Under the pieces are notes generated by a model, which was not told where the DNA came from, ran no database searches, and saw only the letters and a list, made by a program, of their open reading frames with translations. The translations under genes were made by a program, and so were the position numbers. A stretch of DNA of 64,000 nt from NCBI GenBank assembly GCA_020854035.1, contig JADZGE010000008.1, forward strand, positions 21,188 to 85,187, written 5' to 3'. This stretch comes from Burkholderiales bacterium (GTDB taxonomy: Bacteria; Pseudomonadota; Gammaproteobacteria; Burkholderiales; SG8-41). Shown in pieces: positions 52,849-61,731 of the stretch (position 1 is the stretch's first letter; every line of letters starts with the position of its first letter).

Positions 52849-54161
52849 TCGAGCCGCGCGAGATTCGTGCCGCGCAGGAGCGCGAGGTGCGCCCCCAGCG
52901 GTTGCGTTGCCGTCTCGAAGGCGGGACGCCGGTCGTCGGTGATGGGTGGCGCGGAAGGCAGCGCCACGCGCAGCGGGTTCTGGTGCACGTTGTGGATGCG
53001 GAACTCGTAGTGCAGGTGCGGCCCGGAGGCGAGCCCGGTCGCGCCGACGTAACCGATGACTTCGCCCTGTGCGACGCGCGAGCCCTTGCGCAGTCCCCTG
53101 GCGATGCCCGACAGGTGCCCGTACCACGTGGTGTACTGTGACTGGTGCCGCAGCACGACGAGATTCCCGTAGCCGCCCTGTCGTCCCGCGAATTCGACCA
53201 CGCCGTCGCCGGTCGCCCTCACACGGGTGCCCGTCGCCGCCGCGTAATCGATGCCGCGGTGCGCCCGCCAGGTCTGGAGCACCGGGTGAAAGCGGGCGTT
53301 GGTGAAGCCCGACGAGATGCGGGTGAATTCGAGCGGGGAGCGCAGGAACGCCTTGCGTATGTTCCTGCCTTCCAGCGTGTAATAGCCGCCGGGCTCGCCG
53401 CCATGCTGGAACCAGACCCCCTGGTAAACCTTGTGGTTGTTGATGAACTCGGCCGCCAGCACGCGTCCCGTGCGCACGAGTTCCCCCCGGTCGTAGAAGG
53501 CTTCGTAGAGCACCGAGAAGCGGTCACCCTTGCGGAGGTCGCGGTGGAAGTCGATGTCGGTCGAGAAGATGTCGGCGATCTGGATCGCCACCGCGTCTGC
53601 GAGGTTCGCGGCATCGGTGGCCGCGAAGAGCGAGCTCCTGATCTCACCCGAGCCCATCTGTATGCGCCGCTCCAGCGCCACCGGCTCCCGGCGCACGCTG
53701 AAGGTCTCGCCGTTCCTCTCGACGAGGATCGCGGTGCCGGCGCTGACGTAGCCCAGGCTGAAGAGCTTGCCCTCCGCGTTCGTTTGCGCGCGCACGGTGC
53801 GCCCGGGCGCGAGCTGGTAGATCCCGCGCGCGCCGCGCTCCGCGCGCAACTGGCGGAACGCGTCGGGATCCTCCACGCCGAGGCGCGAGAGCACGGCGCC
53901 CAGAGTATCGTCGCGCCGCACGCGCTCCTCGCGCCAGAAGCGGGCGTCATCGGGCAGGGCGACACTCAGGGCGGGCAGTTCCAGTTCTTCGAGAACCTGC
54001 CGGCGCGGGATAGTGTCGGTCGTGGTGTCGGGCGCGATGCCGAAAGCGGCAACGATGCCAACGAATGGCAGCACCAGAAAGGCGACGATGCGCCGCGCGC
54101 CCGTTCGGGCAATCGGTGCGCGCAGCAATTGCGCTAGAATCGCCTTGATCCGTTGCCGCAT
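52845..54161 (-). CDS. M23-family murein endopeptidase (LysM/OapA-like N-terminus)
   Basis: 438 residues. N-terminal membrane anchor (RIVAFLVLPFVGIVAAFGIA), a LysM/opacity-associated-like region (VRRDDTLGAVLSRLGVEDPDAF), a beta-rich middle, and a C-terminal lysostaphin-type domain with zinc ligands: FHPVLQTWRAHRGIDYAA (HxxxD), and LVVLRHQSQYTTWYGHLSG, GPHLHYEFRIH (HxH). Cleaves peptide cross-links in the periplasm. Divergent from tyrS, the usual arrangement. Confidence 0.93.
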   Translation of the reverse strand: MRQRIKAILAQLLRAPIARTGARRIVAFLVLPFVGIVAAFGIAPDTTTDTIPRRQVLEELELPALSVALPDDARFWREERVRRDDTLGAVLSRLGVEDPDAFRQLRAERGARGIYQLAPGRTVRAQTNAEGKLFSLGYVSAGTAILVERNGETFSVRREPVALERRIQMGSGEIRSSLFAATDAANLADAVAIQIADIFSTDIDFHRDLRKGDRFSVLYEAFYDRGELVRTGRVLAAEFINNHKVYQGVWFQHGGEPGGYYTLEGRNIRKAFLRSPLEFTRISSGFTNARFHPVLQTWRAHRGIDYAAATGTRVRATGDGVVEFAGRQGGYGNLVVLRHQSQYTTWYGHLSGIARGLRKGSRVAQGEVIGYVGATGLASGPHLHYEFRIHNVHQNPLRVALPSAPPITDDRRPAFETATQPLGAHLALLRGTNLARLD

Positions 54162-54275
54162 GATTTGTCAGATCTTTTTGGCCGACCGAGCTTAGCAGAA
54201 TTTGTTTCCGGGCAATAGTCCACATTTCGCATCGTGAAATGACGCCGTCGGCCATGCCTCCGGCATCCCTGCGCA

Positions 54276-55475
54276 ATGACCTCCGTTGATCAGCAGATGG
54301 AGATCATCCGCCGCGGCGCGGACGAGATCCTGATCGAGTCCGAATTGCGCGAAAAGCTCGCGAGCGGGCGCCCGCTGCGGGTGAAAGCGGGCTTCGATCC
54401 GACGGCGCCCGATCTCCATCTCGGGCATACCGTGCTCATCAACAAGTTGCGGCAGCTGCAGGATCTCGGGCACGAGATCGTGTTCCTGATCGGGGATTTC
54501 ACGGGAATGATCGGCGATCCCTCGGGCAAGAACGCGACGCGCCCGCCGTTAACCCGCGACGAGGTTGCCCGCAACGCCGCGACCTACGGCGACCAGGTCT
54601 TCCGGATACTCGATCGCACGCGCACCGAGGTGCGCTTCAACTCCGAGTGGATGGACCGGCTCGACGCCGCCGGGCTGATCCGGCTCGCCGCGACGCACAC
54701 GGTGGCGCGCATGCTGGAGCGCGACGATTTTTCCCGGCGCTATCGCGGCAACCAGTCGATCGCCATCCACGAGTTCCTCTACCCGCTCGTTCAGGGCTAC
54801 GACTCCGTGGCGCTGAATGCGGACCTCGAGCTCGGCGGCACCGACCAGAAGTTCAACCTGCTGATGGGGCGCGAGGTGCAGAAGCATTTCGGCCAGCCTC
54901 CCCAGTGCATCCTGACCATGCCGCTGCTCGAGGGCACCGACGGCGTGAACAAGATGTCGAAGTCGCTCGGCAACTACGTTGGCATCAACGAGCCCCCCGG
55001 CGAGATATTCGGGAAGCTCATGTCGATTTCGGACGAGCTGATGTGGCGCTACATCGCGCTCCTCTCCTTCGCATCGCCGCGCGAGATCGCGCAGAAGAGG
55101 CAGGCGGTCGCGCGCGGGGCGAACCCGCGCGACGTGAAGGTCGCGCTGGCGCGGGAGCTCGTCGCCCGCTTCCACGGCTCCACCGCGGCGGCGGCCGCGC
55201 TCGCCGATTTCGAGGCGCGCTTCCGGCGCGACGAGATCCCGGCCGATCTGCCCGAGGTGAGCCTCGCGGCCCGGGGCGGCGGCTTGTCGATCCTGCAGGT
55301 GCTCAAGCAGGCGGGGCTCTGCGCCAGCACGTCCGACGCCCAGCGCCTCCTCGAGCAGGGGGGCGTGCGCGTGAACGGCGAGCGGGTGAGCGACCGCTCG
55401 CTCAAGCTCAACCGCGGGGAACGCGCCGTCGTGCAGGTCGGCAGGCGGCGCGCCGCGGGGGTCACCATCACCTAG
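54276..55475 (+). CDS. tyrS: Tyrosyl-tRNA synthetase (TyrZ-like class)
   Basis: 399 residues. [19 protein letters not shown] contains the HIGH variant [49 protein letters not shown], and the KMSKS loop as [14 protein letters not shown]-terminal S4 domain: [23 protein letters not shown]. The KMSKS and overall length fit the TyrZ subgroup. Followed by a hairpin terminator. Confidence 0.96.
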   Translation: MTSVDQQMEIIRRGADEILIESELREKLASGRPLRVKAGFDPTAPDLHLGHTVLINKLRQLQDLGHEIVFLIGDFTGMIGDPSGKNATRPPLTRDEVARNAATYGDQVFRILDRTRTEVRFNSEWMDRLDAAGLIRLAATHTVARMLERDDFSRRYRGNQSIAIHEFLYPLVQGYDSVALNADLELGGTDQKFNLLMGREVQKHFGQPPQCILTMPLLEGTDGVNKMSKSLGNYVGINEPPGEIFGKLMSISDELMWRYIALLSFASPREIAQKRQAVARGANPRDVKVALARELVARFHGSTAAAAALADFEARFRRDEIPADLPEVSLAARGGGLSILQVLKQAGLCASTSDAQRLLEQGGVRVNGERVSDRSLKLNRGERAVVQVGRRRAAGVTIT

Positions 55476-55476
55476 G

Positions 55477-55505
55477 AATTTGCCGGCGAGGCCGCCGCCA
55501 AATTT
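55477..55505 (+). terminator. Hairpin after tyrS
   Basis: Arms AATTTG / CAAATT with internal GGCG / CGCC, 2 bases after the tyrS stop. Partial T-run (TTTCTATA). Confidence 0.6.
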
Positions 55506-55638
55506 CTATAGAGGAAAAGCTCGAGTTTCCGGGAATGGCGCGGGGAGGACGTCGAGGGGCTGGCTGGTTGGCGCCGGAAACGACCCCCTCCCCCGGTATT
55601 CCATGCGCGCGGGAGCGCGCATGTGAGCCGTGCAAACC

Positions 55639-56262
55639 TCAGTTTGCGCGGCTCCCCCAGAGCTCGCGCAGCCGCGCCTCCCGCCCGCAGCCGGACTTGT
55701 AGAACTTGTAGCGCACGGGATTCGTCACGTGGAAGTTCTGATGGTAGGCCTCCGCCGGGTAGAACGCCTCGGCCTTCGCGACCTGCGTGACGATCTCTCC
55801 CCTGAAGGGCTTCGACTTCGCCAGCGCGGCGCGCGAGGCTTCCGCGAGGCGGCGCTGCTCCTCGTTGTGGAAGAAGATGGCGGTCCGGTACTGCGAGCCG
55901 AAATCGCAGAACTGACCGTCCTTCTGTGTCGGGTCGACGTTGCGCCAGAACACCTCGAGGAGCTTCTGGTAGGTGACTTTCGCGGGGTCGTATTCCACCT
56001 CGACGGCCTCGGCATGCCCGGTGGCGCCCGAGGTTACCTGTTCGTAGGTCGGGTTCTTCGTGCGCCCGCCCGTGTAGCCCGAGACGGTCGCGACGACGCC
56101 GGGCACCTTGTCGAAGAATTCCTCGACGCACCAGAAGCAGCCGCCGGCAAAGGTCGCCTTCGCTGTCGCCGCGGCGCTGGCGGGGGGCGCCTGCGCGCCC
56201 GCGACGCCGGGGCCGGCGAGCAGGGCGGCGAGGACGAGGGTCGCGAATCCGGACGGCTTCAT
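55639..56262 (-). CDS. msrA: Periplasmic peptide methionine sulfoxide reductase A
   Basis: 207 residues with a signal peptide (MKPSGFATLVLAALLAGPGVAGA), so exported. Catalytic motif GGCFWCVEEFFDKVPGV (nucleophile Cys in GCFW), then SGYTGGRTKNPTYEQV, GHAEAVEVEYDPA, FGSQYRTAIFFHNEEQ, AEAYHQNFHVTNP. A resolving Cys lies in SGCGREARLRELW. Repairs methionine-S-sulfoxide in envelope proteins. Encoded just downstream (13 bases) of the XRE regulator and mirrored by a cytosolic msrA 2 kb away. Confidence 0.92.
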   Translation of the reverse strand: MKPSGFATLVLAALLAGPGVAGAQAPPASAAATAKATFAGGCFWCVEEFFDKVPGVVATVSGYTGGRTKNPTYEQVTSGATGHAEAVEVEYDPAKVTYQKLLEVFWRNVDPTQKDGQFCDFGSQYRTAIFFHNEEQRRLAEASRAALAKSKPFRGEIVTQVAKAEAFYPAEAYHQNFHVTNPVRYKFYKSGCGREARLRELWGSRAN

Positions 56263-56275
56263 TGCGTTTCCTCCG

Positions 56276-57046
56276 TTAGGTGCGCTGCTTCTGCGCGCGG
56301 GGCAGGGCCGCTCGTCGCCGCCGCAGCTCGGCGAAGGCCGCGAGCTCCCAGTGCCGGATGGCGACGAGCAGGCTCATCGGGGAGCGGTGCGAGAGCGGCA
56401 GCCCGGTGTCCTCGCGCTGCAGCTCGGAGAACTCGCGCGCCACGCGCTTCAACCGGGCGACGATCGCCGCGCTCGAGGTCCGGGACAGCAGCCCGTTCAT
56501 GACCACCATGTGCTCGTGCGGGCGCGCGAAGCGCGACCGGAAGTACTCGTTGTGGGCCTGCTCGTTGAAGAAGCGCTGTATCGGGCCATCCGGCAGCCAG
56601 GTGAAGGTGTGCGACACCAGCAACCTTATACGGTTGTTGGGCTGCAACTGGATGAACCCGAGTCGGTCGAGGCGGGCAAGCAGCTGTATGCACTCGGTCC
56701 GCGAGATGTCGTAGATCGCCACGATCTCCTCGAAGCTCACCCGGTTCAGCGCGCAGACCGCGACGAGAAAGAGCCTGCGATCCGAGACGATGGCCTTCTC
56801 CTGCTCCAGCGTGAGGCGCGACACGAGGTTCTCCTCCTCGTGCAGCCGGCGGGCGAGGTCGGAGAACTCGGCGCGGGTGAGCTCGCACACCTGGTCGAGC
56901 CGCTTCAGCGTGAAATCCCGCCTGGAAAACATGCGCTTGACGCTGGCTTCGCTCAGCCGCAGGGCGCGCGCCACCTGCGCGTAGGTGATCCCGCGCGCCT
57001 TCAGTTCGCGCTTTAGCACATCCACCAGCGCCGCGGTATGCGCCAC
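56276..57046 (-). CDS. XRE-like helix-turn-helix transcriptional regulator
   Basis: 256 residues. The N-terminal ~65 residues form an XRE-type HTH (LKRELKARGITYAQVARALRLSEASVKRMFS). The following ~190 residues are helical (FLVAVCALNRVSFEEIVAIYD, LIQLLARLDRLGFIQLQPNN-type winged segment, WLPDGPIQRFFNEQAHNEYF) and may sense a signal or mediate dimers; I do not recognise the effector domain. Thirteen bases before the exported msrA and divergent from the next gene over 164 bases, so it could control both. Confidence 0.75.
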   Translation of the reverse strand: MAHTAALVDVLKRELKARGITYAQVARALRLSEASVKRMFSRRDFTLKRLDQVCELTRAEFSDLARRLHEEENLVSRLTLEQEKAIVSDRRLFLVAVCALNRVSFEEIVAIYDISRTECIQLLARLDRLGFIQLQPNNRIRLLVSHTFTWLPDGPIQRFFNEQAHNEYFRSRFARPHEHMVVMNGLLSRTSSAAIVARLKRVAREFSELQREDTGLPLSHRSPMSLLVAIRHWELAAFAELRRRRAALPRAQKQRT

Positions 57047-57210
57047 CTCCCCCTCCCCGTCGCGCGCACGGTATCACCTGACGCGACTCCCGGGCAAATC
57101 GGGAGCCACATCAGCGCCCGCGCTTGGCCGGCGCCGCGCGCTCCGCGATGATTTCCCGGCGCCGGGCGCACGGTGCGCCGCGGGCGCCGAACCCCAGGGA
57201 GATCGATGTC

Positions 57211-58050
57211 ATGCGAGGAGCCAACGCAATCACCATGATCGGCAGCCGCCGGCCCGACGAGGACGCCCGGCGCAAGGCGATGGTGCGCCTGAACGGGATG
57301 ATGTTCTATTGCGCCGCGATCGCCTCTTTCGTCGAGTCCACGCCTCCCCTCGACACGAACCGCCTGCTGCGGCTCTCCGCGGAGCATGCTGACGCGCGGC
57401 CGTGGCTGGAGCGCGTCTGGCTGCCGGGCCGGGCCGGGTACGGGCGCGCTTTCCGCGACTACATCGAGTCGACCTGGCCCGAGTTCGAATGGGCCGACGC
57501 CTACGAGGAGTTTCGCTCGATCTACGCCCTGCGCACGGCCGCGCGGGTGGGGCCGCCCGGGCTCGCGCTGGAGTATGTCGCGCGCTGCGCGACCGAAACC
57601 TCGCTCTCGGTCTTCTATCGAACCCTCGCCAGGACCGCCGACGAACCCCATCTGCGCAGCGTAGCGGGCGCGGCGGCGCGCGAGCACGCGGCCTACTTCG
57701 ACTATTTCCGGGGGCTGATCGAGCGTAGCCGCGGGCACCGGCGGGCATGGCTCGCGACGACCTGCCGCGCCGCGATCGCTTCCTGCCGCGCCGCGCGCGA
57801 GGTGGACGTCGCGGCGGCGTTTGACCCGCTCGGTCGCCATTGGCATGGCGGCTGGATCTTCCCCGAGCTCTCCTACTCGGAGTTCCTCGGGCGGCTCGCG
57901 CGGTTGCTCCGGCGCCACGGCGGGCTGGGACTCATCGAGCGGATGCTGTTCCGGCCGTGGCTTAGCCCGACCCCAACGGCGGGCGTGGCCGCGCCGCGCG
58001 GCGCCGCGCCTTCGCACCGGCCGGCCCCCGGCCTGCCGCGCGCCGCGTGA
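57211..58050 (+). CDS. Unrecognised helical protein, possibly ferritin-like
   Basis: 279 residues from the ATG at 57211, with AGGGAG 9 bases upstream. Mostly helical, no signal or membrane segment. A block ATETSLSVFYRTLARTADE (Glu129) followed by AAAREHAAYFDYFRGLIER (Glu158-His159) resembles the ligand helices of ferritin-like proteins, but the canonical ExxH spacing is not met, so iron binding is uncertain. Conserved-looking N-terminal helix KAMVRLNGMMFYCAAIASFVE. The C-terminus is Pro/Ala-rich and likely disordered. Divergent from the regulator and 85 bases before the second msrA. Confidence 0.6.
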   Translation: MRGANAITMIGSRRPDEDARRKAMVRLNGMMFYCAAIASFVESTPPLDTNRLLRLSAEHADARPWLERVWLPGRAGYGRAFRDYIESTWPEFEWADAYEEFRSIYALRTAARVGPPGLALEYVARCATETSLSVFYRTLARTADEPHLRSVAGAAAREHAAYFDYFRGLIERSRGHRRAWLATTCRAAIASCRAAREVDVAAAFDPLGRHWHGGWIFPELSYSEFLGRLARLLRRHGGLGLIERMLFRPWLSPTPTAGVAAPRGAAPSHRPAPGLPRAA

Positions 58051-58135
58051 GGCACGCGGCGAGCCCGGGTTGCGCGCATTCGGGTACACTGGCGGCCCTA
58101 TCGCCGCATGACGGCCAACACGACGGGAGTCGAAC

Positions 58136-58705
58136 ATGACGCAGTCCGAAGCCCGGGCCGGCGCTCCGGGGGGCGAGATCGCCACGCTGGCGGGGGGCTG
58201 CTTCTGGTGCCTGGAAGCAGTCTTCGACGAGTTGCAGGGCGTCCGATCGGTGGAGTCCGGCTACATGGGGGGACGCACCCGCGATCCCACCTATCACGAG
58301 GTGTGCGAGGGCAACACCGGGCACGCGGAGGTGGTGCGCATCACCTTCGATCCGTCCGTCGTGTCCTTCACCGAGCTGCTGGAAGTCTTCTTCGTGATCC
58401 ACGACCCGACGACGCTCAACTACCAGGGCAACGACCACGGCACCCAGTACCGTTCGGCGATCTTCTGCCATACGCCCGGGCAGCAGGCCGCGGCGCGTGC
58501 CGTGATCGAACGGCTGAACGCGGCGGGCCTGTGGGGAGCCTCGATCGTGACCGAGGTGAGCCGCGCCGGCGAGTTCTACGCCGCGGAGGGCTACCACCAG
58601 GAGTACTTCGCGCGCAATCCGTCCCAGCCCTACTGCCGGGCAGTGGTTGCGCCCAAGGTGCAGAAGTTCCGCAAGCATTTCCTCGAGAAGCTCAAGCGGG
58701 CGTGA
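58136..58705 (+). CDS. msrA: Cytosolic peptide methionine sulfoxide reductase A
   Basis: 189 residues, no signal peptide. GGCFWCLEAVFDELQGVRSVESGYMGGRTRDPTYHEV holds the GCFW nucleophile, with GNTGHAEVVRITFDPSVVSF, GNDHGTQYRSAIFCHTPGQQ, and AAEGYHQEYFARNPSQPYC. Repairs Met-S-sulfoxide in cytosolic proteins. Only ~50 percent similar by eye to the exported copy, so not a recent duplicate. Confidence 0.93.
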   Translation: MTQSEARAGAPGGEIATLAGGCFWCLEAVFDELQGVRSVESGYMGGRTRDPTYHEVCEGNTGHAEVVRITFDPSVVSFTELLEVFFVIHDPTTLNYQGNDHGTQYRSAIFCHTPGQQAAARAVIERLNAAGLWGASIVTEVSRAGEFYAAEGYHQEYFARNPSQPYCRAVVAPKVQKFRKHFLEKLKRA

Positions 58706-58875
58706 GCTTCGGCGGTTAAGTCCTTGACTTGATACCCCGCCCGGGCCGCACCCCGGCGCAAGCCGCGGCCCCGGGTGATCGCGGGTCGCCGCGCCGCCTG
58801 CGCGGGCACGGCGCGCCGCGCCGCGCCGGGGCACCGCGGACCGGAGGCCGTGCCGCGGCCCTCGCAAAAAACCGC

Positions 58876-58904
58876 TTGCAAGCTGTCCGCGACATAGGCA
58901 TTCT
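58876..58904 (+). promoter_or_regulatory. Weak candidate promoter for the SWIB gene
   Basis: TTGCAA, 17-base spacer, CATTCT, about 75 bases before the SWIB start. Only 3 of 6 match at -10. Confidence 0.3.
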
Positions 58905-58979
58905 CTACACGCCGAATTCACTCACAAAACGGCGATTCCAACCACAGTCCAGTTCAAGCGCAATCACCGGGAGAGCAAC

Positions 58980-59306
58980 ATGGCGAAAGCAAAGAAAGCG
59001 AAGGCGAAGAAGAAGGTCACCAAGGCGAAGAAGCCCGCGAAGAAGAAAAGCGCGCGCAAACCGAATCCGTCGTTCATGAAGCCCATGACCCCGAGCCAGA
59101 CACTCGCGGCGGTGATCGGTGCCAGCGCGATGCCGCGCACCGAGGTCACCAAGAAGCTGTGGGCCTACATCAAGAGGAACGGCCTGCAGGACCGCAACAA
59201 CAAGCGCATGATCAACGCCGACGAGAAATTGAAGCCGGTGTTCAACAATCGCTCGCAGGTGTCGATGTTCGAGATGACCAAGCTCGTCAGCAACCACCTC
59301 AAGTAA
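58980..59306 (+). CDS. SWIB/MDM2-domain protein with lysine-rich tail
   Basis: 108 residues. The N-terminal ~30 residues are a Lys/Ala tail (AKAKKAKAKKKVTKAKKPAK) like histone H1 tails, followed by a SWIB/MDM2 fold (FMKPMTPSQTLAAVIGASAMPRTEVTKKLWAYIKRNGLQD, NADEKLKPVFNNRSQVSMFEMTKLVSNHLK). SWIB domains come from eukaryotic chromatin remodellers and also occur in some bacteria, often on DNA-binding proteins. Likely nucleoid-associated. GGGAGA lies 6 bases before the ATG; a strong terminator follows. Confidence 0.92.
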   Translation: MAKAKKAKAKKKVTKAKKPAKKKSARKPNPSFMKPMTPSQTLAAVIGASAMPRTEVTKKLWAYIKRNGLQDRNNKRMINADEKLKPVFNNRSQVSMFEMTKLVSNHLK

Positions 59307-59321
59307 GGCCGCTTCGCCCGC

Positions 59322-59360
59322 ATCGGCCGGCGCCGCCCGGAGCGGCCGCCGGCCGATTTC
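59322..59360 (+). terminator. Terminator after the SWIB gene
   Basis: Perfect 11-base arms ATCGGCCGGCG / CGCCGGCCGAT followed by TTTCC. Confidence 0.75.
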
Positions 59361-59376
59361 CTGTACCGGGCCGGCG

Positions 59377-59550
59377 CTAGAGCCGGCTCGCGCGCTTCAG
59401 ATCGAGGTAGCGGTTCACGAGCGCCATGGCGAGCATCGCGGGCTCGACGTCGAGGCAGGCGGCGCCCGCGCTTCCCGGTGAGCCCCACGCCCTGAGTAAG
59501 CAGCCGGCGAGCCGGGCCTCGAAACCCCCGCCGCGGAGTGCGGCGCTCAT
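59377..59550 (-). CDS. 57-residue protein coupled to the membrane sensor gene
   Basis: ATG at 59548-59550, overlapping the upstream gene's stop by four bases (ATGA). MSAALRGGGFEARLAGCLL, then LVNRYLDLKRASRL at the end. No recognised domain. The overlap is the main support; it could instead be the degraded remainder of the output domain that the upstream protein lacks. Confidence 0.4.
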   Translation of the reverse strand: MSAALRGGGFEARLAGCLLRAWGSPGSAGAACLDVEPAMLAMALVNRYLDLKRASRL

Positions 59551-60296
59551 CGACGACCGCGCGCCCCCGTGTCGCGCAGGGTGAGCGCGATCATCAGTGC
59601 GGCGGCCAGGGTGAAGGCGCTCGAAGTGTACGTCGCCGCCGGCACGTGGGTCGCGACGGCGAAGGCCGCAACGGCACCGGCGCACGCGGCCGCGAATGCC
59701 GAGCGCGACACGTGTGCGGCTGCCAGCGCGGCGACGAGCGAGGCGAGCATCATGACCGTGCCGGCTTGTGGCAGCGCGCCGAAACCGAAGCGGAACGGCA
59801 GGAGCTGCCGCCACGCCACGCCGGCGAGCGTACCGCCGCCGCCGAGATGGAGCCAGGCGCACATGGCGGTCTCGGCGAGGATGAGTGCGGCAAGAAGCGC
59901 GCCGCCGCGAGTCGCGACGCCGTGCTCGGGCAGCCACGCGAGGAGCGCGAGATTGAGGGGCACGAGAAGCACCATCCCCCCATCGAGCGGTCGGGCCCCC
60001 GGCGCGCCGAGCCCGGCGTCGAGCCCGTGTTGTTGCGCCGCGTATGCAGCGAGGAGCGTGACGAGCGCAAAAAACGCCCGGCCGCTGTCGAACGCGAGCG
60101 CAAGTGCGGCGCCCGCGGCGAGCGCGAGGTACGGGCCGTAGAGCGTCCACCCGCCGAGGGCGGGCGCGAGGGCATCACCGAAAAGTACGGCCGTGAAAGC
60201 GGCGGCGAGGAGCAGGACCGGGGCCGCGAAGCGGGATAGCGACTGAATGAACATGCTCAAAGCCGTCAGCCGCCAGCCGCCGGTAGCCAGCGGCAC
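59547..60296 (-). CDS. Polytopic membrane protein resembling a diguanylate cyclase sensor without GGDEF
   Basis: 249 residues, up to eight hydrophobic segments (for example FAAPVLLLAAAFTAVLFGDAL, LYGPYLALAAGAALALAF). The stretch LLVPLNLALLAWLPEHGVATRGG and the general layout match the N-terminal membrane sensor of a family of betaproteobacterial diguanylate cyclases. Those continue into a GGDEF domain; here the protein ends (ALMIALTLRDTGARGRR) where the linker to GGDEF would begin, and no GGDEF coding is visible downstream. M1 or the ATG at residue 15 (MFIQSLSRF) may be the start. Confidence 0.65.
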   Translation of the reverse strand: MPLATGGWRLTALSMFIQSLSRFAAPVLLLAAAFTAVLFGDALAPALGGWTLYGPYLALAAGAALALAFDSGRAFFALVTLLAAYAAQQHGLDAGLGAPGARPLDGGMVLLVPLNLALLAWLPEHGVATRGGALLAALILAETAMCAWLHLGGGGTLAGVAWRQLLPFRFGFGALPQAGTVMMLASLVAALAAAHVSRSAFAAACAGAVAAFAVATHVPAATYTSSAFTLAAALMIALTLRDTGARGRR

Positions 60297-60395
60297 GAGC
60301 GCGCCCTGACTGGAGCCGGTTTCATGTCGTGCGCCACGGGCCGCGCCCGGCTCCCGTCTCGACAGGAACCTGGTGGAGGGGACGACGCCGACTTC

Positions 60396-60998
60396 CTATG
60401 GAGCGAGACGATCGATCGTCCAGTGGCCGCCCTTCACGCGCCGGTAGCACACGCGGTCGTGCAGGCGATCCTCGCGTCCCTGCCAGAATTCGACCGCGTC
60501 GGGCGCGAGGCGGTAGCCGCCCCAATGCGACGGGCGGGGTACCTTCCCGGGGTGACGGTCTTGCGCCGCTTGGTAGAGCGCCTCGAGCGCCGCACGGTCC
60601 GCGACCGTCTCGCTCTGGGGCGAGGCCCACGCGGAGAGCTGGCTGCCGCGCGGGCGCGTCGCGAAATAGGCGTCGGACTCGCGCCGCGCCACCCTTGTGA
60701 CGCGGCCCTCGATGCGGACCTGGCGCTCGAGCGCGGGCCAGTGAAAGAGCAGGCTCGCGCGCGCGTTGCCGGCGAGTTCGGCAGCCTTGCGGCTCGCGTA
60801 GTTCGTGAAGAAGACGAAGCCCCCGGCGTCGTAGTCCTTCATGAGCACCATGCGCACCGCGGGACGGCCGCCGCGCCCCGCGGTCGCGAGCGCCATCGCC
60901 TCCGGATGGCCCGGGACGGCCGCGCGGGCTTCATCGTACCAGCGGGCGAACTGCGCGATGGGGTCGCGCTCGAGCGCGTGTTCAAGAAGTGCGGCCAC
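60396..60998 (-). CDS. pdxH: Pyridoxamine 5'-phosphate oxidase
   Basis: 200 residues from a GTG at 60996-60998. FMN enzyme that makes PLP from PNP/PMP. Landmarks: DPIAQFARWYDEARAAVPGHPEAMALATAGRGGRP in blocks, RMVLMKDYDAGGFVFFTNYASRKAAELAGN, LLFHWPALERQVRIEGRV, and the C-terminal PSHWGGYRLAPDAVEFWQGREDRLHDR with the end IDRLAP. Typical length is ~210. Divergent from the next gene. Confidence 0.96.
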   Translation of the reverse strand: MAALLEHALERDPIAQFARWYDEARAAVPGHPEAMALATAGRGGRPAVRMVLMKDYDAGGFVFFTNYASRKAAELAGNARASLLFHWPALERQVRIEGRVTRVARRESDAYFATRPRGSQLSAWASPQSETVADRAALEALYQAAQDRHPGKVPRPSHWGGYRLAPDAVEFWQGREDRLHDRVCYRRVKGGHWTIDRLAP

Positions 60999-61131
60999 GT
61001 GCCGATTGTATGACCGTTCGCGGGAGCGCGCACGCCCCCAGCCTGGCGGCGGCGGCCGTGCTATCGTATCGAGCGATCGGTCGCGCGGGGCGCGGCACGG
61101 GCGGCAACCACGGGCGGCGGAAGAAAAACGG

Positions 61132-61731
61132 ATGAAGCGCGGCAACCGGAGGAATGCGGCGGCGTGGTTCATCGTCGCGCTGGCGGCGTGCGTGCCCGCG
61201 GCGGCTGACTTCGAGGTGACGGGTCCCGATGGCCGGCGGATCCTGCTGAAGGACGACGGCACCTGGCGCCACGTGGAGGGCAGGGACCAGGACGCACCCG
61301 CGCCGAGGGAGCCGGCCGCGCCGGCGGACAAGGACAAGGCGGGTCCGGCGGAGAAACCGAAGGTCGCCGGCGAGGCCGTGTTGAGCCTCGAGCGCCGCGA
61401 CGATGTCCCGGGCGCCTGCCGGTTCGCCGTGCGCCTCGCGAACCAGTTCCCGTACGTCATCCAGAGCTTCGTGCCGACCTTCTCGGCCGTGCGCGCGAAC
61501 GGCGTCGCCTACGACAGCCAGAACGCGGGCTTTATCGCCCTGCGGCCGGGCGATGCGCAGGTCCGCGAAGTCCAGTTCCGCGGCATCGCCTGCGCGGAAG
61601 TCGCGCGGCTGCAGGTCTCGGGCGGCGACCGCTGCGTGGTGGGCGATCTCGACCGCTTCTCCCCGGCGGACGGGGAGTGCCTGAAGCGCGTGCGGGTTCA
61701 GGCGAGCGAGGTGGTGCGCTTCGACAAATAG
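61132..61731 (+). CDS. Exported DUF3157-like/unknown periplasmic protein
   Basis: 199 residues from the ATG at 61132. Signal peptide (MKRGNRRNAAAWFIVALAACVPAAA) followed by a short motif DFEVTGPDGRRILLKDDGTWRH-type (conserved GRRVLLxxDGTW pattern seen in several periplasmic families), a Lys/Pro/Ala linker (about 45-75), and a ~115-residue beta-rich domain with three or four Cys (CRFAVRLANQFPYVIQSFVPTF, GIACAEVARLQVSGGDRC, GECLKRV). The family is not firmly recognised; secretion and disulfides are likely. Confidence 0.6.
   Translation: MKRGNRRNAAAWFIVALAACVPAAADFEVTGPDGRRILLKDDGTWRHVEGRDQDAPAPREPAAPADKDKAGPAEKPKVAGEAVLSLERRDDVPGACRFAVRLANQFPYVIQSFVPTFSAVRANGVAYDSQNAGFIALRPGDAQVREVQFRGIACAEVARLQVSGGDRCVVGDLDRFSPADGECLKRVRVQASEVVRFDK

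Noticed and set aside
57211..58050. Calling the helical protein a true ferritin-like diiron enzyme
   Set aside because: The ligand-type residues are Glu-His adjacent rather than ExxH, so a metal site cannot be claimed from sequence.
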